Assembly: GCA_012735355.1 (NCBI GenBank)
Contig: JAAYHP010000105.1
Span: 1-7,428, forward strand
Source of the DNA: Lysinibacillus sp.
GTDB lineage: Bacteria; Bacillota; Bacilli; Bacillales_A; Planococcaceae
Direction: 5' to 3'
Length of the DNA: 7,428 nt
Position 1 is the first letter of the stretch, and every line of letters starts with the position of its first letter. The translations under genes and the position numbers were made by a program. Positions 1 to 6,375 of this stretch are shown one piece after another. The notes under the pieces are model-generated. The model saw nothing but the letters and a program-made list of their open reading frames with translations. It was not told the origin of the DNA and made no database searches.

Positions 1-28
1 ATACTATGCTTATCCAAATAAAAAAAAT

Positions 29-577
29 TTAGCTAGGATACTGAATTTTCTTTTTAAATTTGTAGTAATAATTTGTTGCTTCCGTTAAAGCTTTTTCTTC
101 AATAGAAATGCGAACAGATAATATTGCTATGTTAAGAATAGTAAATACGATAGCGGTTAAATAGGCTTCAAACATCAACGGTAGCATCAATATTTCACAA
201 CAAACTACAAAATAATTAGGATGCTTTAAATAATTGTAAGGTCCTTTTTTTACTACGTCTGCACCGGGTAATATAATTATTTTTGTATTCCAGTACATGC
301 CTAAAGTAGCTATACACCAAATTCGCAATGCTTGGACGAATAAAAAGAAAATAAAAAAATATGGAAAGAGGGGAGAAAGATTTCGTTCAAAGGTAGCTAC
401 TTCAACAATTAAACTAATAAAAAAGCTGACGTGTAACAAAATCATCAATGGATAATGGGATGCCCCCACTTCGTATGCCCCTAGAGAAAGCATTTTTCTT
501 TCATTTTGTTTTGCAATTAATAATTCAAAAAATCTCTGTAAAATGATAATGAAAATGATGATGGAAAATATGCTCAA
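29..577 (-). CDS. bpsB: Membrane methyltransferase, isoprenylcysteine carboxyl methyltransferase (ICMT) family, BpsB/YpbQ-like
   Basis: A protein of 182 residues with about five hydrophobic membrane segments (roughly residues 2-19, 44-62, 70-90, 124-138 and 139-157). Near the C-terminus, residues 112-122 read GPYNYLKHPNY, the signature of the ICMT family, which uses it to bind S-adenosylmethionine. In Bacillus subtilis the homologue next to the type III polyketide synthase methylates alkylpyrones to methyl ethers, and the same adjacency here supports that role. The start is taken as TTG at 577, because GGAGGT lies 6 nt upstream and no closer ATG fits. A longer reading from 664 would overlap the synthase gene by about 80 nt and add a non-hydrophobic leader. 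Length is close to that of YpbQ (about 168 residues from memory). Substrate is inferred from family and context. Confidence 0.85.
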   Translation of the reverse strand: MSIFSIIIFIIILQRFFELLIAKQNERKMLSLGAYEVGASHYPLMILLHVSFFISLIVEVATFERNLSPLFPYFFIFFLFVQALRIWCIATLGMYWNTKIIILPGADVVKKGPYNYLKHPNYFVVCCEILMLPLMFEAYLTAIVFTILNIAILSVRISIEEKALTEATNYYYKFKKKIQYPS

Positions 578-581
578 ATTA

Positions 582-1661
582 TTACCTCCATTGCAATAAT
601 ACTGCCTCCCCACTAAATCCGGGCCCAAGAGCCACCAATAAGCCGTAAGAACCTGGTTCTTCAACTTTTTGCATAAATTGATCTAATACATATAACACAG
701 TAGGTGAAGACATATTTCCATTTTGTTGCAACACTTGACGGGAAATGGCTGTATGCGAACATTGTAAATCGAGGGCTTCTTCGTAGGCCTGAAGTACTTT
801 TTTTCCGCCTGGATGGGCAATAAAATAATCAAGTTTATTTAAAGGAATACCTTCTTCACGGAAAAATTCTTTTATAAAGGGTCCTAACCACTTACTGATA
901 ATGGTAGGAATATCTTTAGAAAAAATAACGTGAAATCCATCGTTTTGAATGTCCCATCCCATTACGTCTTCCGAATCAGGCATCCACTTTGAAGCGGTGT
1001 TCACAATATGGGGAACATTTTCTTTATGTTGAATGTTTGCTTCATCTCCACAAACTAGTGCACATGCAACTCCATCAGCAAAAAGAGAAGCTCCAATTAG
1101 ATTGCTTTTTGATAGATCGTTCGGCTGAAAAGTAAGGCTACATAACTCTACACACACAACGAGCACCTTTTCTTTCGGATGAGCGACGCAATAATCAAAT
1201 GCTCTGCTGATACCAGAAGCTCCACCAGCACACCCAAGGCCCCAAATGGGCAAACGCTTCGTGCGATCCGAAAACTTTAACTTGTTCATAATGCGAGCAT
1301 CGATGCTTGGTGTTGCTATTCCCGTGCTAGAAACAAAAATAATTGCATCGATTTCTTCCGTTGATATTGGTTTATTTAAATATGATGGATTTTTTAGGCA
1401 ATCTTCAATCGCTTTTACACTGTAATCAACAGCGTATTGAATATATAAATGATTTCGTTCTTCAAAGGAATGTTCCGCTTTATGCCAATCTAGTGGAACA
1501 CAAAAATGTCGTGTTTTAATTTCACCATTTTCAAAAACTTTTAGTAATCGATTAAGTTGAGGAATTTTATTTTGAAATAATGCCTTTGTAAATTGTTCAA
1601 TATTTTTTTGATGTAGCGTATAAGCTGGTTTAATTGTGCTTACAGAAACAATTTTGGGCAT
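582..1661 (-). CDS. bpsA: Type III polyketide synthase (alkylpyrone synthase), BpsA/BcsA-like
   Basis: A chalcone/stilbene-synthase-type enzyme of 359 residues, close to the 365 of B. subtilis BcsA. The catalytic triad can be read directly: Cys144 in GLGCAGGASG, His283 in IAHPGGKK and Asn316 in NGNMSSP. The C-terminal GPGFSGE loop (346-352) is also typical of the family. Such enzymes load a fatty-acyl starter on the cysteine, extend it with malonyl-CoA in the cytosol and cyclise it to tri- or tetraketide pyrones. The start is ATG 1661, preceded by AAAAGGAAG at good spacing. A TTG at 1694 would add 11 residues but has no well-placed ribosome binding site. It is followed after 4 nt by the methyltransferase that probably modifies its product. 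The fold and active site are clear; the exact product is inferred from the Bacillus pair. Confidence 0.93.
   Translation of the reverse strand: MPKIVSVSTIKPAYTLHQKNIEQFTKALFQNKIPQLNRLLKVFENGEIKTRHFCVPLDWHKAEHSFEERNHLYIQYAVDYSVKAIEDCLKNPSYLNKPISTEEIDAIIFVSSTGIATPSIDARIMNKLKFSDRTKRLPIWGLGCAGGASGISRAFDYCVAHPKEKVLVVCVELCSLTFQPNDLSKSNLIGASLFADGVACALVCGDEANIQHKENVPHIVNTASKWMPDSEDVMGWDIQNDGFHVIFSKDIPTIISKWLGPFIKEFFREEGIPLNKLDYFIAHPGGKKVLQAYEEALDLQCSHTAISRQVLQQNGNMSSPTVLYVLDQFMQKVEEPGSYGLLVALGPGFSGEAVLLQWR
584..589 (-). promoter_or_regulatory. Ribosome binding site deciding the TTG start of bpsB
   Basis: GGAGGT on the minus strand sits inside the last codons of bpsA (TGG AGG TAA) and is 6 nt before TTG at 577. 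The synthase stop codon and the methyltransferase start are only 4 nt apart, so ribosomes ending bpsA can restart on bpsB. This points to translational coupling and one transcript. Confidence 0.75.
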
Positions 1662-1729
1662 TGGAATCTTCCTTTTTATATCTATTTTCCCCAATTCCTT
1701 ATTTATATATGCTTTTAAGTTGGGCGGAT

Positions 1730-2413
1730 TTATGCCTCTTTTTCTTTACTGCGTCTTTCATTAAGTGAAAAAGTTTTTTGCAATAACTCTAAATAAAGTA
1801 AGAAGTAGTCGATGCAATCTTTAACTAATTCCGAGTAAGTATAAAATTCAGGTCCCTTTTGATAATGCAAATAATCATTTTTTAAAACTTCTAATAATTT
1901 TTTTGAAAATAAGTGGATATTTGTTGAATGGAATTTCTCTAGACATTGAATGAGGCTGCTAAAAAGAACCGTATCTTCCGAGTCAGGGTGTTCTATGATG
2001 GCAATATCTTTCACAAGAACTTCAAGGGATTTAATGTAGCCAAAAAAGGCGATATCTTCATGCCCTAACAATTCTGCATTGACTGATTGTGTATATAAAT
2101 TTTGGAACTTTTTAGACGTATTTTGAATAAGGGACTCATCATGAAATGAATGTTCTGGAATTGTAAATAAATATTTATCAACGCCGTGGACATACTCCCT
2201 AAAATCATTTACAGCGAAATAATCTTTTCTACAAGATGGACATGTTAATGATAGAATATGAAGTTTAAAATTTTTATTTTCAAATTGGTATTTATTTTCT
2301 ACGGTCGGATGAATATCAAGATTGCAATGAGGGCATTTGTTCAGAATTATGTATTCTTTGTTGTCATGATTATATTTTATTTTGACTAATTTTTTTTCGT
2401 TTTTTTGCATCAT
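1730..2413 (-). CDS. Zn-ribbon protein with DUF4145/HEPN-like helical C-terminus, function unknown
   Basis: A protein of 227 residues that I cannot tie to a named gene. The N-terminal third holds two CxxC knuckles, CPHC (27-30) and CPSC (58-61), 31 residues apart between the knuckles' outer cysteines, as in a zinc ribbon. The rest is predicted helical. Residues 103-135 (FQNLYTQS...AFFGYIKSLEVL) resemble the first helices of DUF4145 proteins. Residues 178-183 (KNDYLH) occupy the place of the HEPN R-x4-6-H motif, with Lys instead of Arg. HEPN proteins are often RNases or RNA binders in defence or stress systems, but here that is only an analogy. A strong AAAGGAG lies upstream: ATG 2413 is 10 nt from GGAG, and TTG 2416 at 7 nt is equally possible. 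The tail is charged (NERRSKEKEA). It precedes bpsA by 68 nt on the same strand with no terminator between, so co-transcription is possible. No functional link to pyrone synthesis is evident. Confidence 0.75.
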   Translation of the reverse strand: MMQKNEKKLVKIKYNHDNKEYIILNKCPHCNLDIHPTVENKYQFENKNFKLHILSLTCPSCRKDYFAVNDFREYVHGVDKYLFTIPEHSFHDESLIQNTSKKFQNLYTQSVNAELLGHEDIAFFGYIKSLEVLVKDIAIIEHPDSEDTVLFSSLIQCLEKFHSTNIHLFSKKLLEVLKNDYLHYQKGPEFYTYSELVKDCIDYFLLYLELLQKTFSLNERRSKEKEA

Positions 2414-2432
2414 CAAAGTAAATCTCCTTTAT

Positions 2433-2487
2433 GAAGCATTAATAAAATTTTATTTTCTCGAATCATTATTTCCAAAATTATTTGGAA
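2433..2487 (-). promoter_or_regulatory. Candidate promoter with overlapping palindrome upstream of the Zn-ribbon gene
   Basis: On the minus strand a TTGGAA (-35-like, 4 of 6) is followed after 17 nt by TAAAAT (-10-like, 5 of 6), pointing at the Zn-ribbon gene. The -35 element lies in a perfect 7-bp inverted repeat, TTCCAAA-ATTA-TTTGGAA (2470-2487), which could be an operator. In such AT-rich DNA both could arise by chance, so this is a candidate only. Confidence 0.35.
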
Positions 2488-2515
2488 TCATTCAAAACAT
2501 GGAAAGGAGGCCTTT

Positions 2516-2566
2516 AAAAATTAAAAATCACTATTGATTAAGGGAAACCCACCTAAATCAATAGTG
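2516..2566 (-). terminator. Rho-independent terminator of the MerR-family gene
   Basis: An 11-bp perfect inverted repeat, CACTATTGATT (2529-2539) and AATCAATAGTG (2556-2566), encloses a 16-nt loop that itself contains a small GGG-AAA-CCC hairpin. On the minus strand it follows the stop codon of the MerR-family gene by about 8 nt and is followed by two T5 runs (2523-2527 and 2516-2520). The stem is AT-rich, so strength is uncertain. Confidence 0.75.
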
Positions 2567-2574
2567 TAGAGTTT

Positions 2575-3339
2575 TTAAGGGTTATTTTTGACATAGTGGA
2601 TGATGGCGTCTTTTAAAAATTGTGTTCCTCCTGTAACGGTTTTATCGTAATAGGCAGAAAAACGTTCATCTGCTACATACATTTCTGCAAGTCCCCGATG
2701 GGCTTCTTTTGAGTAAGATGGCCATGTAATTAAAAGCCACTCTTTATGCTTTTCTGCTAGTTGTTGTGCTAAGGGTGATGAAGGATTTCCTGTTTGAAAA
2801 GCTTTCGGAAGAAGTTCCAGAATTTCATCTCCTAGTTTTACTAATCTTTCGTAATCTTCCTTCGACATATTTTTGAATTTCGAATTGGATGCATCAACTA
2901 CATCGTCGCCGTATTGTTGGCGAATTTCATTCCCGAACTTTTCTTCATTTTCCTCAATTAATTGCTCTTTAAAGGCTTCAAATTTTTCTTCGTCATTCAT
3001 TGAGATCTCTCCCTTTTCATGTTTGATTGTTTTTTTAATAGTTTTGATTAAGTTGTCAAGCCTAGCTCGTTTTTTTATTAGCTGTTTTAAATGCTCTTCC
3101 AAAGCTTTTGATTGATTGAAGTTCGGATCATTCATAATGGAGATAATCGTTTCAATATCTATATCTAATTCCCGGAAGAACAAAATTTGTTGCAATCGAT
3201 TCACTTCTTCTTGGCCATAAATGCGATATCCTGAACTATTGATTCGTTTCGGTTTTAATAAACCAATTTCATCGTAATAACGCAATGTTCTTGTACTTAC
3301 ACCTGCTAATTGGGCAAGTTTACTGATGGTATACTCCAC
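2575..3339 (-). CDS. MerR-family transcriptional activator with TipAS multidrug-sensing domain, Mta-like
   Basis: A protein of 254 residues with the layout of B. subtilis Mta (257 residues from memory). An N-terminal MerR winged helix runs from residue 2 to about 70 (VSTRTLRYYDEIGLL, SGYRIY, LQQILFFREL). A long dimerisation helix spans about 75-110. A TipAS domain spans about 116-254 and includes AHRGLAEMYVADERF (213-227). Such proteins bind hydrophobic or peptide drugs through TipAS and activate promoters with 19-bp spacers, usually for efflux pumps and their own gene. The start is GTG 3339, 7 nt after AGGAGG (3347-3352). A longer reading from 3453 would run through the promoter at 3362-3392 and has an unconvincing hydrophobic leader. 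No transporter for drugs lies nearby, so its only visible target is its own promoter. The inducer is unknown. Confidence 0.9.
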   Translation of the reverse strand: MEYTISKLAQLAGVSTRTLRYYDEIGLLKPKRINSSGYRIYGQEEVNRLQQILFFRELDIDIETIISIMNDPNFNQSKALEEHLKQLIKKRARLDNLIKTIKKTIKHEKGEISMNDEEKFEAFKEQLIEENEEKFGNEIRQQYGDDVVDASNSKFKNMSKEDYERLVKLGDEILELLPKAFQTGNPSSPLAQQLAEKHKEWLLITWPSYSKEAHRGLAEMYVADERFSAYYDKTVTGGTQFLKDAIIHYVKNNP

Positions 3340-3346
3340 TTTTCTC

Positions 3347-3352
3347 CCTCCT
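3347..3352 (-). promoter_or_regulatory. Ribosome binding site deciding the GTG start of the MerR-family gene
   Basis: AGGAGG on the minus strand, 7 nt before GTG 3339, lies just downstream of the expected transcription start of the MerR-type promoter. The 5' leader is only about 16 nt. This arrangement rules out the upstream ATG codons in the same frame. Confidence 0.75.
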
Positions 3353-3361
3353 GACGATTTC

Positions 3362-3392
3362 ATCATAAAGGTTGACGTAACGTGAAGGTCAA
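3362..3392 (-). promoter_or_regulatory. MerR-type promoter and operator (19-bp spacer), probable autoregulation
   Basis: On the minus strand TTGACC (3387-3392) and TATGAT (3362-3367) are separated by exactly 19 bp, the over-long spacer that MerR-family activators correct by twisting the DNA. The spacer contains the near-perfect dyad ACGTTACGT (3375-3383), extended by AA/TT pairs two bases further out on each side. The core resembles the CACGTNACGTG-type sites I recall for TipA-like regulators. It drives the MerR/TipAS gene itself, so autoactivation in the presence of a drug ligand is expected. Confidence 0.75.
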
Positions 3393-3435
3393 TATGCAAA
3401 AAATAAAAAAAGTAGTAGATGAATAAAGGAAAACT

Positions 3436-3463
3436 AGCAACAAAATTCGTCATCGAGTATATT
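3436..3463 (+). promoter_or_regulatory. Weak candidate promoter for the BusR-like gene
   Basis: A TATATT (3458-3463) lies 37 nt before the start codon of the GntR-type gene, but I see no good -35 element 16-18 nt upstream. An AGCAACAA at 3436-3443 differs by one base from the AGTAACAA half-site at the opuA promoter, which could hint at autoregulation. No inverted partner is visible. The rest of this 160-bp divergent gap is AT-rich and otherwise featureless. Confidence 0.2.
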
Positions 3464-3499
3464 TAAATGTGATGGATTCGGAGGAAAAGGTAGGTGTTA

Positions 3500-4135
3500 A
3501 TGATGGAAACGAAAAATCTTCAGTTGAAGCAGCCGAAGTATCAAAAAATTGCTGCTGATATTGCATCAAAAATTGTTGAAGGAAAATATTTAATTGGTGA
3601 AAAAATATATGCTAGATCTTCTTTAGCCAGTCAGTATGGGGTATCTAGTGAAACTGCCAGAAGAGCCATTGCTGTTTTACAAGACTTAGAAATTGTTGAA
3701 GCGACAAAAGGTAGCGGGGTTGTTATAAAGTCATATGAGAAGGCTGCGGAATTTATTAAACAATTTTTAGACGTTCAGTCGATTCACCAAATCCAGCTGG
3801 AAATGTTGGAAAGTATTGATAGGCAAAAAAGGGAACTAGATAAGCTGAAAGAGACTACGGAACGGCTTATTAATCGGACGGATCGGTTTCAGTCTGTCAA
3901 TCCTTTTGTACCATTTCAATTAGAAATTAAGGAGGAATCACCGTATATATCTCAATCAATTGGAGAAATTAACTTTTGGCACCATACGATGGCAACGATT
4001 GTTGGGATACGGCGTGGTAAAGAGTTAATTTTATCTCCGGGACCATATACTACAATTGAGAGTAAAGATATTATTTACTTTATTGGAAACGATGAGTGTT
4101 TAGAGAGAGTTCAAAAGTTTTTATTTCCAAATTAA
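3500..4135 (+). CDS. busR: BusR-like transcriptional regulator: GntR winged helix + coiled coil + RCK_C (TrkA_C) domain
   Basis: A protein of 211 residues. Residues 10-76 form a GntR-type winged helix (YQKIAADIASKI, GEKIYARSSLASQYGVSSETARRAI, then the TKGSGVVI wing). Residues about 80-130 are a charged helix likely to form a coiled coil. Residues 138-211 match RCK_C/TrkA_C, including GIRRGKELILSPGPYTTIESKDIIYFIG (169-196, key residues R171, P180, D190, G196). This three-part build is that of BusR, which in Lactococcus and Streptococcus binds cyclic di-AMP with the RCK_C domain and represses the busAB betaine transporter. Here the next gene downstream is the opuA betaine transporter, so the same role is very likely. 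Start is uncertain: ATG 3500 (AAAAGG 9 nt upstream), GTG 3494 (GGAGG 9 nt upstream) or ATG 3503. c-di-AMP binding is inferred. Confidence 0.88.
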   Translation: MMETKNLQLKQPKYQKIAADIASKIVEGKYLIGEKIYARSSLASQYGVSSETARRAIAVLQDLEIVEATKGSGVVIKSYEKAAEFIKQFLDVQSIHQIQLEMLESIDRQKRELDKLKETTERLINRTDRFQSVNPFVPFQLEIKEESPYISQSIGEINFWHHTMATIVGIRRGKELILSPGPYTTIESKDIIYFIGNDECLERVQKFLFPN

Positions 4136-4191
4136 AAAAGGTTTACAGAAGCAAAAAATTAGCTTTTGTAAACCTTTTTTATTTTTTTTTT
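4134..4191 (+). terminator. Strong rho-independent terminator after the BusR-like gene
   Basis: A 19-bp stem pairs 4134-4152 with 4162-4180, around a 9-nt A-rich loop. The only imperfection is one G-U pair at 4148. The left arm begins within the stop codon. The right arm ends in six T, followed by A and a ten-T run (4182-4191). The A-rich left flank means it could also stop minus-strand transcripts. It separates the regulator transcript from opuA, which therefore needs its own promoter. Confidence 0.92.
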
Positions 4192-4213
4192 ACAAATTTT
4201 CTAGATTAGTAGT

Positions 4214-4243
4214 TTGACAAAAGTAACAACCTGTTGTTAATAT
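4214..4243 (+). promoter_or_regulatory. Promoter of the opuA operon (consensus -35, extended -10)
   Basis: A perfect TTGACA (4214-4219) is followed after 18 nt by TAATAT (4238-4243). TG stands one base before the hexamer (4235-4236), which makes an extended -10 that can compensate for the long spacer and imperfect hexamer. Transcription should start near 4250, leaving a leader of about 60 nt. The housekeeping sigma factor is implied. A second, weaker pair further down (TTGTAA 4260, TAATAC 4283) is less convincing. Confidence 0.72.
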
Positions 4244-4256
4244 TGAGTTGTTACTT
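4221..4256 (+). promoter_or_regulatory. Inverted-repeat operator over the opuA promoter, probable BusR-like binding site
   Basis: AAGTAACAAC (4221-4230) is repeated exactly as its reverse complement GTTGTTACTT (4247-4256), with 16 nt between the arms. The left arm fills the -35/-10 spacer and the right arm covers the transcription start, an ideal position for repression. A third half-site, GTTGTTA (4233-4239), lies between them and with the left arm forms a closer palindrome, TAACAA-CCTG-TTGTTA (4224-4239). The two right-facing half-sites are 14 bp apart. Assignment to the neighbouring BusR-like regulator is by position only. Confidence 0.65.
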
Positions 4257-4308
4257 AGTTTGTAATGTAATTGTAATAATTCTAATACGTGATAGAAAGG
4301 AGCATGAG

Positions 4309-5511
4309 ATGGAGAAAATCAAAGTAGAACATGTAACGAAAGTTTTCGGTAAAAACATAGGTAGCGCTTTAAAGCTTGTTGAGCAGAAAAAAAGTAAAAC
4401 GGAAATATTAAATCAAACCGGTGCGACAATTGGTGTTTATGATGCCACGTTTACAGTTAACGAAGGTGAAATCTTTGTTATTATGGGGCTTTCCGGTAGC
4501 GGTAAATCTACATTAATACGCCTTTTAAATCGATTAATCGATCCCACCAGCGGAAACATCTACATAGATGGTCAAAACATCTCCAAAGTGAACAAACATG
4601 AGTTAAGAAAAATAAGAAGAGAAAAAATGAGTATGGTTTTCCAAAACTTCGGATTATTCCCTCACCGAACAATTCTTCAAAATACAGAATATGGACTGGA
4701 AGTGCGAGGAGTCCCAAAAGAGGAAAGAAGATTGAAAGCAGAAAAAGCTTTAGACAATGCTGGCCTTTTGCCTTATAAAGATCAATATCCTAGCCAGCTT
4801 TCAGGTGGTATGCAACAAAGGGTCGGTTTAGCTCGAGCTTTGGCGAATGACCCAGATATTTTACTGATGGATGAAGCTTTTTCTGCGCTCGATCCATTAA
4901 TTCGAAAAGAAATGCAAGATGAATTATTAGATTTACAGCAAAGAGTAAAGAAAACCATCGTCTTTATCACTCACGATTTAAATGAAGCTTTGCGCATTGG
5001 CGACCGAATTGCATTAATGAAAGATGGTCAAATCATTCAAATTGGAACAGGAGAAGAAATTTTAACAAATCCTGCTAACGATTATGTTCGAAGCTTTACG
5101 GAAGATGTGGATCGTTCAAAAGTGTTAACCGTTGAAAATGCGATGATTCGTCCGGTAACAATCAACGTGGAAGTAGATGGACCAAAAGTTGCCTTGCAGT
5201 TAATGAGGGAAGAAAAAGTGAGTGTCGCTCTTGCCATTGATAAGCAAAGAAACTTTAAAGGTTATATTACTGCAAGCGATGCCCTTGCAGCTTCAAAACG
5301 CGGTGAAATGAGTCTTAAAGAGATTATACGGACGGATATGCAGACCGTTCCACCGGATATGTTAATTCAAGATGTATTAGGAATCATTTCTGATTCACCA
5401 ACGCCAATAGCCGTTGTAAAGGAAGGGAAATTACTAGGTGTATTAATAAGAGGGGTAGTTATTGAAACCCTTTCTTCATCCAATGGCAATGGAGGTGGCA
5501 ACAATGAATAA
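4309..5511 (+). CDS. opuAA: Glycine betaine/proline betaine ABC transporter, ATP-binding subunit with tandem CBS domains (OpuAA)
   Basis: The ATPase of an osmoprotectant importer, 400 residues (B. subtilis OpuAA is about 418). All ABC motifs are present: Walker [10 protein letters not shown] (60-68), Q-loop Gln112, signature LSGGMQQ (164-170), Walker B DILLMDE (183-189), D-loop SALD (192-195) and the H-loop His222 in THD. The N-terminal stretch before the nucleotide fold (residues 12-50, with [10 protein letters not shown]) is typical of the OpuAA/ProV branch. Two CBS domains follow, at about 276-330 and 335-390. In related transporters they sense ionic strength or bind c-di-AMP. The start is ATG 4309, 6 nt after AAAGGAG (4296-4302). 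The C-terminal NGNGGGNNE tail is encoded by the DNA that holds the ribosome binding site of the next gene. Peripheral to the cytoplasmic face of the membrane. Confidence 0.95.
   Translation: MEKIKVEHVTKVFGKNIGSALKLVEQKKSKTEILNQTGATIGVYDATFTVNEGEIFVIMGLSGSGKSTLIRLLNRLIDPTSGNIYIDGQNISKVNKHELRKIRREKMSMVFQNFGLFPHRTILQNTEYGLEVRGVPKEERRLKAEKALDNAGLLPYKDQYPSQLSGGMQQRVGLARALANDPDILLMDEAFSALDPLIRKEMQDELLDLQQRVKKTIVFITHDLNEALRIGDRIALMKDGQIIQIGTGEEILTNPANDYVRSFTEDVDRSKVLTVENAMIRPVTINVEVDGPKVALQLMREEKVSVALAIDKQRNFKGYITASDALAASKRGEMSLKEIIRTDMQTVPPDMLIQDVLGIISDSPTPIAVVKEGKLLGVLIRGVVIETLSSSNGNGGGNNE
5491..5496 (+). promoter_or_regulatory. Ribosome binding site of opuAB inside the end of opuAA
   Basis: GGAGGT lies 7 nt before ATG 5504. 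It is read in opuAA as part of its glycine-rich tail, so the tail may reflect selection for this site. The two genes overlap by 8 nt, which suggests coupled translation of ATPase and permease. Confidence 0.75.
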
Positions 5512-6355
5512 AATGCTCGATGTTATTCCAGCCCTTCCAGTTGCTGATTGGATAGAGAACTTAATGGATTTTTTAACAGAGAATTTTGCGAATCTTTTTA
5601 CCTTTTTACAAAAAGCTGGGCAAAATTCGATGGATGCTTTCACAAATTTATTGATGTTAATTCCGCCAATAATATTTATTCTTCTCGTTGCTGTTATTGC
5701 CTTTTTTGCAACAAAGAAAAAGTTTGGTTTAGCAGCATTCGTTATTATTGGCCTGATATTTATATACAACCAACAGCTTTGGGAACAATTAATGAGCACT
5801 GTAACCCTCGTTGTGTTTGCTAGTATTATTGCCATCATCATCGGTATTCCTATCGGGATATTAATGTCGAAAAGCACGATTGCAGAAAATATCATTAAAC
5901 CTATTTTAGATTTCATGCAAACGATGCCGGGGTTCGTTTATTTAATTCCAGCAGTTGCTTTTTTCGGAATTGGTATGGTACCGGGGGTTTTTGCATCGGT
6001 CATCTTCGCATTACCACCAACTGTTCGATTTACTAATTTAGGAATTCGACAAGTGCCGAAAGAATTAGTGGAAGCAGCTGATTCCTATGGAAGTACAGGT
6101 TGGCAAAAGCTCATAAAATTAGAACTGCCACTTGCGAAATCAACGATTATGGCTGGTATTAACCAAACGGTGTTACTGTCGCTCTCGATGGTTGTTATCG
6201 CATCCATGATTGGGGCACCAGGATTAGGACGAGATGTGTTATCAGCATTGCAAAGAGCTCAAGTTGGTAACGGCTTCGTTGCAGGAATTAGCCTTGTAAT
6301 ATTCGCCATTATCATTGATCGCTTAACGCAAAGTTTGAATAAAAAGAAATATTAG
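5504..6355 (+). CDS. opuAB: Glycine betaine/proline betaine ABC transporter, permease subunit (OpuAB)
   Basis: The membrane subunit of the importer, 283 residues against about 282 in B. subtilis OpuAB. Hydrophobic segments are visible at about 46-69, 74-88, 98-121, 143-170, 222-240 and 258-272, in line with a multi-pass permease. The cytoplasmic coupling loop of binding-protein-dependent permeases (EAA loop) is at about 185-212, reading [18 protein letters not shown] and ending in LELPLA. It docks onto the OpuAA ATPase. An amphipathic N-terminus ([13 protein letters not shown]) precedes the first membrane helix, as in OpuAB/ProW proteins. The start is ATG 5504, because it has a clean ribosome binding site and the expected length. 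An upstream ATG at 5462 would extend the overlap with opuAA to 50 nt. Second gene of the operon. Confidence 0.95.
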   Translation: MNKMLDVIPALPVADWIENLMDFLTENFANLFTFLQKAGQNSMDAFTNLLMLIPPIIFILLVAVIAFFATKKKFGLAAFVIIGLIFIYNQQLWEQLMSTVTLVVFASIIAIIIGIPIGILMSKSTIAENIIKPILDFMQTMPGFVYLIPAVAFFGIGMVPGVFASVIFALPPTVRFTNLGIRQVPKELVEAADSYGSTGWQKLIKLELPLAKSTIMAGINQTVLLSLSMVVIASMIGAPGLGRDVLSALQRAQVGNGFVAGISLVIFAIIIDRLTQSLNKKKY

Positions 6356-6375
6356 TAAAGAGAGAGGGAGAGCTT

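Noticed and set aside
1662..1729. Separate promoter for bpsA in the 68-nt gap (CATATATAAA)
   Set aside because: No acceptable -35 element at 16-18 nt for the housekeeping factor, and matches to sporulation sigma consensus are partial. Read-through from the Zn-ribbon gene remains equally possible.
2503..2510. AAAGGAGG on the plus strand, a perfect ribosome binding site
   Set aside because: No start codon with an open frame follows at suitable distance. The downstream DNA is the terminator of the opposing gene, so it is probably chance.
2873..3115. Plus-strand open frame of 80 codons inside the MerR-family gene
   Set aside because: It is antisense to a well-supported gene, is serine/phenylalanine-rich low-complexity text and has no ribosome binding site. 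The same holds for the antisense frames within opuAA, opuAB and opuAC.
3340..3453. N-terminal extension of the MerR-family protein from 3453
   Set aside because: It would be encoded across the promoter and ribosome binding site of the gene. MerR proteins begin just before the helix-turn-helix, as with GTG 3339.
4260..4288. Second promoter in the opuA leader (TTGTAA, 17 nt, TAATAC) and the TTGTAAT direct repeat at 4260 and 4271
   Set aside because: The -10 matches only 3 of 6 and the region is AT-rich. The upstream TTGACA with extended -10 is much better.
5548..5823. Plus-strand 91-codon frame inside opuAB
   Set aside because: Out-of-frame shadow of the permease gene, Cys/Phe/Tyr-rich with no family resemblance.
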